A stretch of DNA of 60,000 bases from Hydractinia symbiolongicarpus (Eukaryota; Cnidaria; Hydrozoa; Anthoathecata; Hydractiniidae). Below are positions 20,301-32,300 of the stretch, piece after piece. The stretch lies in the NCBI RefSeq assembly GCF_029227915.1, contig NC_079877.1:22161851-22221850 (forward strand), given 5' to 3'. Each line of letters begins with the position of its first letter. Positions within the stretch are counted from its first letter, which is position 1. The position numbers and the translations under genes were made by a program. The notes below the pieces were generated by a model, which did no database searches, was not told where the DNA came from, and saw only the letters and a list, made by a program, of their open reading frames with translations.

Positions 20301-23300
20301 TGGTTCAGATGTACCTTCATTATATGGTTAAGGACATACATTCTTAAGAATTCGTTGTTGGGGCTTAACCATTTCTGAAGAATTCATGAAATTTGATTTT
20401 AAAACTATTGACATGAAAATTAAACTGTACATTTTAGTGTCTCCTATTCAAATAAACAGCATGATGAGAAAGATAGGTAGTTGTATAGATACAAACTGGA
20501 GTGCTCCAAACACTGGTGACTGTGATGTATCATACAAAGTGCATTTTTTAGACAGCAACAATGTAACAATTCATTCGAAAGTGTTTTATAACAAAGAACT
20601 ACAAGCATCTTCATGTAATGAGAATGTTGTATCTAATACTATATCAGTACGAGTCACAGCCGTATCAAATGATACGAAAGTTAGGTCAGTTAAGATATTA
20701 GGGCCAAAAATATTGTAATGTAAGATTAAAAAGTATATTATGTGGTAGAATTACTTTAGTATCAAATATTTTTGCGAATTTTGGCGTACTCGTGGAAATA
20801 AATTCTACCTCCAAAATACTACTTAAAAATAAAGTGTTAAGTGTTTAGTACTTCTCTGCTATCAATTATCATCTTTGCAACAGCATAATTTGTTCCATCT
20901 GTTGCAATTTGTTGTTGGTAAGAGAAATGAAATAATAAGCACCTACAAGTTTCACAATACGCCAGATGTATTCCGAACACGATCATGTTTGAACGCTGAA
21001 ATTTTATGCTGATAGGTTGTCTCTAATTCAATTTTTTCATGTGAGAAATTTTTTCCCTGTTTCGCCTCGACATTTACCTATTTTACGTGGGCAAAAAAAT
21101 GTCGACATGAATTTTGTTTTTATCATTCGCCTTAACAATCCAGAATTTCAAGTAAGCAAAAACAGTTACATAAACTTTTATTTTGGTGTGTGACTTTGGT
21201 AAACTGTCTTTTAAATTCAAGCTTTTCTTGCAAGCCAATGTTCACATTTAAACTACTTTAATTATATTGGGGCAAAATTTTGCCAACATGAATTTTTTTT
21301 AAATCACCTTGGCATTAAACCTGGGTATTTACCGTGTGCCAACGTGAATTAAAAAGACTGTTGTCTTGTGCTAGTAATACGAGCATGTTTCTATATGTTT
21401 TGTTACCAAGAACTTGTTCCACCATGATAATAAATTCAAGATGGTGTCCTAATTTCGAAATGTTTGTACTGTTTTTATATGTTGGTTAATTCATTGACGT
21501 TTGTGTGGTTATATGTTAAAGTCAGTGAGAAAAGTGTGATTTCCTTTAGAATAAGAAAAAAAGGATTTTTTAAATATTCTAAAAAACTTGATCAACAACT
21601 TTTTATTCTCCACAACATAAAAAAATCATTTTTGAGGCAGGAATCCCTTTAAATATCTATTGAAAGAAATAAAATAAATATTAGCACAAAAGCAAGCAAA
21701 AAGGTTCTTGGTGAATGTTTGCAAAGACACTGCTTTTGTACACAGGTTACTGTGTCTGAAACAAGGGTTTCTAAGAAAGGCCATGAGCACAATATCTACC
21801 TTGATGTACTGAAGTAGGATCAGTTAGAGGGGAGACAAATGTCATACGACCAACTACCTCATTCGAAATGGAAGGCCAATGAAAGTGTTTCAGTTTTACA
21901 GAAAGTCATTAAATAAAGACGTTTTCAGCTACTTAAAATAAGAAACCTTTGCAAGTCAGAAAAGTCCTAAAATCAAGGGAAATAACTTTCACGAAGGCCC
22001 CTTTTAAAATCTTTTGCAAGAAAATTTTTTTTAAATCGCCATTTCAATGATTGTTTAGAAAATTAACTTTCACAATAGACATAGCTGTTGATTTTATATA
22101 TTCAAGGAGGTCTTCAAATAGTATATAAAGTTACGATAAAATGTTATCAATGATAAAAAACATGATTTTGAATCACTTCGAAGAGTTGATTAACAGATTG
22201 TTAAAATAAAGATTAAAGTATTATAAAAGAAATCCCACAAAAGAAATGCCAGAGTGAATAAGAGTTTGCGAGAATTAAAGGGATCCAGAGGTACATTGAC
22301 AAGATGGACTTACCTGAAACACTGTAATTTTTAATAACAGTTTAACGTTTTGTTCATGTAATTCATGTAGGTGCAGATATTTTTTTAAATATTTATTTTT
22401 CTTCCCGCTTGACCACAGCTTCAACCTTATTTGTTATAGATCTTCACACTAGATTTAATCTTTTTTGTGGCAATTGACACCTTTTTACCTAAGATTTACG
22501 GCTCCGCTCAAATTATTTACTTTCATTTCATATGATATTTTTCCAATACACGCTTCCTTTTTTTATAAGAATTATAAGAATATCAGGGTGAAAATTGCCT
22601 AATTTGTAAGAATATTTCCAGGGTGAGTTTGCTCAAAATAAAATTGTTAGTTAACCAAAAAATTAGGGAAATCAAAATGAGACAAATCTTTAAGCTGTTA
22701 TATTTGGTTTGATTAATATCTCTGGGAAGAAAAACATAAACATGCTGTAAATGCGTAACAGTATACTAAAAAATATGTGTGAACATCTCATTCAAAAGAA
22801 ACATATTCAGCTGACGCAAAATAGTTGTTCTTGTGCATACATGTTACAGAAACTTTACTCTGAAAAATAAGAATACATTAAGAATACTTCAACCTCATAT
22901 TTTGCCAAATCTTAAATACTAAAGCGTGTATGTGGCACAAACATCAATGCTGCATGTTTTGTTGTAACATTATTTAGATACAAAGATGCGATATAGCAGT
23001 TTCAAATTTTGAGTATGCCAACCAAGCCCCTAGGCCCTTTGCTTCTCAACTGCACTGCACTGTCGTAATAAGAGCTTTTAATAGCATGGAACATTAATGT
23101 CAACTGCACTTAATGCTGCCCTCTATTATGCTCGGCTGGTGTATTACTGATACTCAAACAAAAGAAGGAAGACGGTTTTGAACCATGCCACAAATCTGAC
23201 CCTTATTGACAAAGGAAAAGAGAAAACTTGGAGAACTTTAACTGCATTTTTGGCGAAAGTGTTTGGTGAAACATGTATAAGTTGCCTAACTTAAAAATTC

Positions 23301-26300
23301 CTCAAAAGACTGCAGTTGTTTTGATACCACCGAAGTTTTTTCTATGAAGATTTTTCCCTTAAAGTACTGTGACAACAGTGTGTACCCATGTAAGTTATAT
23401 AACCAGACATGGGACAAATTAAAAATGTTCTGAAATCAAATTCAGCTTTTCAAGGCGCGTGACCAGATATATGGTTTGTAAGGCTAAGCTTTACACAACG
23501 AAAGGACCTATAGATAGTAATTGCAAATAGCTATGATGGAAAAAATCTCCTGAACTTTCCATACGGGTTAGCAACTAGTGCTCTGTAATAAGTCATCATA
23601 AAATATTGATTTTTTTTTTCATACTTAACTGAGCAATTATATGCAGCGCAGTGTGGCATGTACCATCAATAAATTTCACAACTTGTCTTTTAAAATTAAT
23701 TATTTTGAAAAATAAAAATCATAGACAAATGCGTGACATGGTGAACAACCAGTAAATCTCACAAACCGTGTCTTGTACATGTATTTAATTTTTCGTTTGA
23801 TTACTTAGCTATGTGGTTAACATTGATGAGGAATTTTTTTTAGCTATGGCAGTCAGTAATAATTAAAGCGGACCTGACATAATACGTTACTGGGTCACAT
23901 GAACATTGATGAGGAATTAATTTTTTAAAATAATTGTTTGTAGAGAACTTTGGTTTCATTTTGCTGTAAGAAAGCATTTGTTTTAGCTATAACAGTCAGT
24001 AATAATTGAAGCAGACCTGACATATTACGTAACTGGGCCACATGCTACAAAAAGGACTGCAGTTAGTTCGAAAGTTTTAATGAAGAATAAGTTTTTAGTG
24101 GCAGTCTAGGCAGCAAGAATAACAAATAATTGAAGAACTATATCTGGACTCACACAAAGTTTTAACAAAAAGAGAATATATCATTGAAAATTTCTTATGC
24201 AAATCTTACAAGTAAGTCCAACTTGTAAAAGTAACTTGTGATCCCTTTACCGAAGACAGAGTCATTGTAAACAAGTGTAGTTAAGCCACTAAATGTCTAA
24301 CCCAATAAACCAAGCATAAACCATTGTATTTTGTATATTCGGCAGATTATTGTCGAATTTCAGTCATGGTTCATAAAGATCTTTGTTTTACAAGCGAATA
24401 AAGTTATTCCAATATTATGTGATTGTGTAATTTAATTCATGATAAATTTCCTTATTTTGAATAATCAAATTAAAGCCAGTCACCTTCAACGTTTTATAAA
24501 TTTTTCTGAAGTTATTTGTGAAATAAACATCCTCAAGTGATGGGGACCACTGGCTTTCTTAGGACCCTTCAATGACTAAGTATGAACAAAAGAACTATTA
24601 AACTGTGAATATTTATGTTCTTTTTTAATAAAAATTATATTTTATTTAAGTAAATTTGGAATAAATTTCCAGACAAGTTCTTGTTTTTTAAGAAAACAAT
24701 AGCTTTACTCAACCAATCAGGAAAAAAATATTAGCTTTTTGCACTAGAGAATTGAAAAATAAATAAAAATTGCACATGTCTCAAACAACAGCTGCGAAGA
24801 GGTTTTTTTCTGTACAATCTGGCGATATTTGCGAGCTGACTTTTTGTGATCAAAGTCATACTTTTGGCCTGAACTAGTACCCACGAAGATCGAACTTAAA
24901 CCTTGAAAGGATATCGGAAGTGTATAATAATCTCTCATAATAATATATTTGTTTTGTGCATAAATCATCCCCGATAAAAGACTTTTTTTTGTATTTAAAG
25001 AAATTGCAACGAAATAAAGAAATGAGGAATCTTCCACTACACTGACAACTTTGGTTTGGCATTATACTGACGTCACGTCATAAAGTCAAAGAAGCCAATG
25101 CATTGCATTTTTAAGTTTGAAGCCATATGGCTTGGAAACAGGTGGAAATGGCTGACGTCATCTCTAGTGTAGGAAACTAGGGACCACCTGGGACCAAATT
25201 TAGTAAGTGTTCCAAACCTGCTTTACCCAATCCGTTTTAAGCGTACTGGTTCCATCATTAAAAAAATGGTAAATGAATATTTAACTGGTCGTTGTAAGCA
25301 CATTATCCTATACATTTTTTTGATCAGCATTTCAACATCACAACAGAAGTAATAGCTTAACAAATGTGTACATTAACGGATCTTTCTTTTAATGAGTTTT
25401 ATGAGCAAGGAGTTTCCTTAACTCCTTGCTCATTAAAACCACATTTTTTACATTATATTGGTCGGCGCTTCAAGCTTTATGATATAGTGATATTTAATTG
25501 TGTGCTAATCAAGTGGATAATTCTACAGGCTGTTCAACTAATCTAATGTACTAGTACTGTACTTCCGTCTGGCTGTGTGACTATGACTTGCAAAGAAGAT
25601 GTTTTCTATGTCTCATTTGTTCACCAACAAATTAGCCTTTTTTTCTTTGTTGCATCTTCTACTTTAAACATATTTTAAGAATTAACATGTTTTAAGGCCT
25701 TTTCATATTACAGGAATATATTGGCAGCAATATTTTGCGATATATTATAGAATGTTACTGAATGCTGCTCACAATATATTGCCAAACATTTTGTTTTACA
25801 AATTCTTTTGTTTTTATTTCAATAAAACCATCAAAATCTATTTACAGAAGAAAAAGTTCTCAGTTTGATTTTAAAAATATTGCAGAATATTGCGAACCAT
25901 TATAACCTTTTAACAATACATTGTTATATTGTTGGTTGTTTTAACACTGTATTAATACAATAATAACCGATTACCCTTAGCTGTACCGCAAAATATCACC
26001 CAAGGTCTAAGTGCCGACTGAGCTTGCAAGGTCGGTGCAATGACTATGGCGATATTTTCGGTACAGTACAGGGCAAACGGTTATTATTATATTACAATGT
26101 TTGACACTAACAGAAGGATGTGAAAAGTTGAATGTGCAACTAAAATTTAGTTACAGCGAATATTGAATTAAAATTTTTTAACTAGCTGCACTAGCTAGCC
26201 AAGAATAACATGCGCTTTAACGAGGTCTATATTGATTGAGTAACCAAAAAGCTGAAGGAACGAGTCTGAAAATGGGAGGAGAGGTATTTGTTATATTTTA

Positions 26301-29300
26301 GTCGTCCTGTATTTAGTATTTTTGATAAAACTGGATATTAGATCATCGTTTTTAATGGACGATGTAGTTATATAACTAGCCATGGTGAAAAAGCATGCAT
26401 ACAGAATGTTTGACGTTTTTGTTGTTTCTACCCTATAAAAATGTTTTTATCAATAAATGTATTGTAGGAGTTAGATAAATAACCATTTCCAATGCTTCTT
26501 AAAACTTGTTATTCGTGCTTTTTTACATTTTAAGCTGCCATTTTTCTTGACAACGATTTTTCTGTGCTAAATACACATTGCCTAGAATGAAATTCAAAAA
26601 CATAACATTGATATAAGTGGCCATTGCTCGTAGTAAAGTAGACCATTTAAATTGTTTTTATCTAAAAATAAATTTAAATTGCTGATGACTTCTTACGCTA
26701 TTTTGGCTGACCAGAGAGTATTTCTTACCTTAGTTTCATTATTGCTTATTATTTACACATTTGTTGACCTAATATGGTCTTGTTTCCCACTATGGTATTT
26801 TGCCCATTTTATTCATTGTTTTAAAATAATTGTAAAATGTAAATATATGGACTTATTGTTTTAGTGACTCCTGAACGTGTGAAAAATGTTAATTCGATAG
26901 AAAAGGATGGATGCATATATACTAAATGGGAGAAAGTCAATACTGGTGAATGTGCTGTATTGTACAGAATAGATTATTTTGATAGTAAAGGCTTGGTTTT
27001 GTTTTCACAAAATATGTCAGAGGGTATATATACTGCATCAATGTGTGACGAAATTATCATTTCAAAGGTAAACAATTTGCGAATTATAGCAATATCTCAC
27101 AGTATATTTAAAGTGCAAGGTAATGGAACGATTGTCAAAATTGATAAACCAACAGGTGAGCCTGATTTTGTTCTTTAGCGAATTAACCGCTACATAAAAT
27201 TATCCAGGCTGCAGGAAAATGTATTAGTTCTGGTGTAATCACTATTTTGTACTACTATTTAGATAATGACAGTGCAGACATAGAAATAATAATTGGTATT
27301 ATTGCAGCTGTTTTAATATCAATATTATTAGTTGTGCTTGTTTTGATTAAAAGTAAGTGTAATCCAATACTTTCTTCTAATTCGTAGTAATTTGTGCAAA
27401 ATAGTAATATTTGCACAAGTATATAAAAAAGTTAGTAGTTATTACGTGTTATTTAGGATTTTTTTTAATCCAGGTTATAATATTGCTTTAGCTTTGATTA
27501 CAAATGCTGATACTAAACAATAAGGAGTCGGTAGGGAAAAATAAGTTTTGATCGATTGTGTGCAACAGAAAAACCAAAAATGAAACTTTTGCTTCACATT
27601 TGAGCTATCTTATCGTTTATGTGTACTCTTTTCGTAGAATGTTGTTCTTACTCTTAACTTTGCCTAAAAAGTTATTTAAACTTGTTTTAAACATTTAAAG
27701 ACTAAGGGAGCAGATATACATACAGATACAGAAACATTTCTAATGTTCTTGTGATGTTTCCTTTTATTTTTCTTTCCCGTACTATTTCAGCCAGAGGTAT
27801 AAGATAACAAATACTACCCTTATGTAGAGTGTGTGACGTTTTGATATTGACAAAAACAATAAAAACACCTTATTATCAAAAAGCCTTTTGAATATGTGCG
27901 ATAGCTTCTACTAAACAATTTTGTTGAATCCGAATTTTGTACGATAGTCAACAATAAAAATTATTTTAAGGCAGAACAACATGTAAAGCCATTTTCTTGC
28001 TTCACATTTGACAGTGGTTTCTGGCTTATAAGCTATCCCCAACAGTGTATACCCAATAACATTTTCGAAATGTTGTAGACTCATGGCATTTTATTTACTT
28101 CTCCTAAAATACTAGTAATAATAATTGGTTGTGGCGGTATTAGTGGTGTTTGCAATAGCTTTATTATCAGCTATATCGGAGTCTGGCAATGTCCAAGACT
28201 GACACTGAGAAATTGGCTAGATCTGCCTCTGCACATTAACGAATAATTTTATTCTTATAAAATTTCATTCACCATCAATTCAATCAGCAAATTTAAAATT
28301 TACACACTAATTCATATCAGTGTGTATCAGAACTTCAATGTTGCTTATATAGACAGGTACATAACGTCATTCTAACATTTAAAAATTCGAGGTTGGACTT
28401 GAACTTTAATAAAAATGAGAGATTGAGACACCAAAAAATTATTTCTGGTCAGATATTATTAAAGATAGATTTCACACTGATGATTACTATTGCCTATGAA
28501 ACTTTATGCTGATCAAAAAAGAACCAATTCAAATTATAAAAATATGCCATTGTAGCTGGATGATAACGCTGAGTGGTTATCAATAAGTATAATTAAAATA
28601 AAATTCTCAAAATAATTTCATTGAACCGCGTTAATTTTGTGACCGTTAATTTAACTCACGTTAATTTCTTGACTCGTTAATTTCATGAAATAAGGTAATT
28701 ATGCAATTTTTCTAAAACCTGCGTTTTTCTTAGTATGGCATCTAAACCACTAGCAAATCTTGAAATCACAAATGATAAATGTTCTTATTGTAGATGCGCA
28801 GCTTTTCGTGACTGTTCTATCAGATTCTTTTTCTTTTTCTTCCTCGATAGAAAATGCCTGAATCTTTACATGAGCAAGTATGTTGTCAAGTGGTGCGAAC
28901 TGAAAGCTACATAAATTTATGTTTCATCTATTTTATATTATAGTTTAGATGGGAATGCGTTATGTGTATGAATTTTACACTATCACCTTTTAAACGTTCT
29001 GTGGAAAGTTAAAATTTACAATAGGAATCAATCAGTGTTATTAAGCCAGGTCTTGTAACAGTGTCATTAACAATTTTTTTGGATATTCAACATTACACAA
29101 CATAGAGCAGCAAATTTTCTTGAAATTTTGTATAGTGGTCTGATTGAGTGAGGGAATATTATATTACTCAGGTCCTTTATTAATTTATAATTTTGCTTAT
29201 TAACTATTCTTGTCTTTCGGATTCGGACTTGCAAAGAAGATGTTTTCTATGCCTCATTTGTTCACCAACAAATTAGCCTTTTTTTCTTTGTTGCATCTTC

Positions 29301-32300
29301 TACTTTAAACATATTTTAAGAATTAACATGTTTTAAGGCCTTTTCATATTACAGGAATATATTAGCAGCAATATTTTGCAATATATTGTAAAATGTTACT
29401 GAATACTGATCACATTGCCAAACATTTTGTTTTGCTCTGCTAATTCTTTTGTGTGAGAAAAAGTTCTCAGTTTGATTTTAAATATATTGCAGAATATTGC
29501 GAACCATTATAATCTTTTATCAATACATTGTTATATTGTTATATAATAACCGATTACCCTTGGCTGTACCGAACATATCGCCATAGTCATTGCACCGACC
29601 TCGCAAGCTCGGTCGGTGCAATGACTATGGCGATATTTTCGGTACATCACAGGGCAGTCGGTTATTATTATATTTTTTAACCGTCTAAGTTAGATAAAAA
29701 TAAAAAGGAGAATTTCAGTTTAATGTTCTTATAATAATATAATCGACTAGCACTACTTTTGTTAACACTCGAGGTCAAAATTCTATCTAAAAACAAACAT
29801 TCTATGTAGAATTATAATTTTGCTTATTAACTACTCTTGTCTTTTCTGTAGGAAACAAAATTTTGGTTATAAGATTCAGAATTTCAAAACATTTTTAAAG
29901 TGTAAACGATTTTTTAGTAGTTTTCAAATCTGAGTATTTTTCGAATGTTATTACCGAGAGTGTGAAATGTAAATCTTGCAAAAAGACATTACTCAATGGC
30001 TTGATAGTTTCCTTGGATAAAATGAGCAATCGAGACAGCCCTTTAAAGATAGCTCGCAAATCATATGAACCAGAAGGTTGATCTTTGAATTAGTGCTTGG
30101 CAGTAACTCAAATAATTTTTAAAAGATTTTGAAAAAAACAGGAAGGTGTTTTCAATGAAAAAGACAGTGAACGCATCTTCTTTGTTCAAAATTCATGGTG
30201 CCAACACCTCCAGAAAAATTTGGTGAACGAACATAAACATGGAGCGGTGCATCAATTGGTGAGTACTCAAAACTTTGGGTTTTTTTTTCAGACCAGTCTG
30301 CTGTTAGGAAAGTTTAGTGTCATTTTCATGGACTAAAGGGCAACAAATGAACTAAGCTAGACATTATACTGTCTGGATTTTTGAAGGACATACTCTGTCA
30401 TTACACAATCAGTCACACATCCCATCAAGATGCTGCTTTCGACAGGTGTTATACCTAGTGGCTTTAACGTTGCAATAGTCACACTGATAATCAAATCTGG
30501 TAGCTCTAATCACGACAAAAATTATTGTCTCTTTATCCAATGGACGTGAAAAGTGTGTATATGTATAACTGACTTACATAAAAACAAAAAAATTATTATT
30601 AAATTATCGGTGTGTTTTCTGTTCCTCACGGTCAACTGAGCAAGCTGCTATTCTCGATCACATTAGAAAGGATGGATGGATGAAGGCAAACCAACAGGTA
30701 TTGGTTACATTGAATTTATTTAAGTGGTAATCTAAGTATCAAAATTAGGCGACTATGGCATTAAAGGCGACCACAAAGGATGGTTCACAAACTACTTCTT
30801 TGGGCGAAAGTAACACATGCAGTGTAGTCCCAAGTTGTCAAATAATAAATTCGCATATTGTGAAGTAGCGGTCCTAGAAGTGAACGTTAAGGATAACTTT
30901 CACTTCTAGGACCGCTACTTGCCTATCTTAAAATCTGTAAAATCCTGACCTATGCTGACGGCATTCACAAATGTGATAAGAATTGTTAAATCCTAAGCTA
31001 TACTGATGATATTAGTATCTTTGTTTCATCAAAAGATAAGGAACAAGTTAAAAAGCTTTTGAATGAAGATCTGGTATATATCGAGCACGAAAAAAGGAAA
31101 AACCCAGAAAATTTGCCAAATAAACATTTAGATGTACACCGTATTATTTCGAGAATGCCTACAAAACAGCTTTAATCTCAAAGACGTGTTCCTTGTTAAC
31201 CTTGAAAACAGACAAATTAATTTACATGATGTTAGTTGTACTAGTTCTGACATATTTTCCATCAGTCTTCTTTTCACTCACTCAGATGCAAAAGCGTAGG
31301 CTGACATCAATAGATCACAGAGCTGCTAAAGTCATATCATCATGCTTTGTTCGTAAAGTTCCGTTTACAATTAACACGCTAAGAAGGCTGAAGTACTGGT
31401 TCATCAGTGTATTAAAAATATACCAGGAAATTTCCAAAGTAACTTTGTAACTATGGAAACTTGGCAGAACACCTGCAATTCCAGTACGTCAATGCGTCTG
31501 CCAAAATATTTTTTTTGGGCGCCAAACTATATAACTTACTGCATATAAACATCGAGAAAGAAAATTTTTTGATGTTTCATGATAATTACACTAGTCAGCA
31601 TTATTCCTAACTAAACCTAACCTTTGATTACTTTGTGCAGTTACTGTCCCTTTCCTCTTACTCTTTAACTTCTTCTGCATACTTTTCCATATGTACCCTT
31701 GTGCTTTTATCCCGTCACTCCTAGCACACAAGCTTTTAACTTTTCCATTTATTTTTTTTCTATATTTTATTTCTGTCTATGCCACAGAACTCGTTCGTAA
31801 AACATTTTTGTATATTTTTATATACTTGTATGACTGCTGTATGATATTAATTACTCAAAGACAAAAGATTTCAACTGGATTGGCAAAAGAAAGACAGACA
31901 AACAAACATAAAAAATTAACACAGTTCTGGACTACTAAAGTTAAAACACCAGAAGAAGTCCCTGAGTGGCCACTAACAAAATATATCATTCTGACAGATA
32001 ATCGAAACAGATACACAAATAGTTTTGGATGGACGTTAGGACGCTTACATTATGTTGTGTTGTGCTCAATGCACCAACCTTTGCGATAAACTATGTTGTT
32101 TGCATATTGTATAACAGGTGCCACCAAACCAGATGGAAAGAAAGCTGACAGTTAGGAAGGGGATAAAAGTACTACGGCTGCATGGATTACCTTAAGGTTG
32201 TGCTTTCTCTATAAATTAAAAATTTAAACATAACAAAGGAGTTACATATAAAAACAGACTGTGTTTTGTTAAAAATTGATACATCGATATGTGGTAATCT

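Larger units (their letters stand above)
20719..26864 (+). other. Gene A long intron (rest of the interval before the regular Fn3-like exon)
   Basis: From about 23280 the sequence is homologous to the gene B intron at 39330-43168. The part 20202-23280 has no counterpart in gene B. It contains a second copy of intron-2 sequence (21418-21570), the repeat shared with 5447-5575 (at 23005-23110), a 62-base direct duplication (23840-23901 and 23983-24044) and the fold-back element at 25959-26091. No other exon was recognised. Confidence 0.6.
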
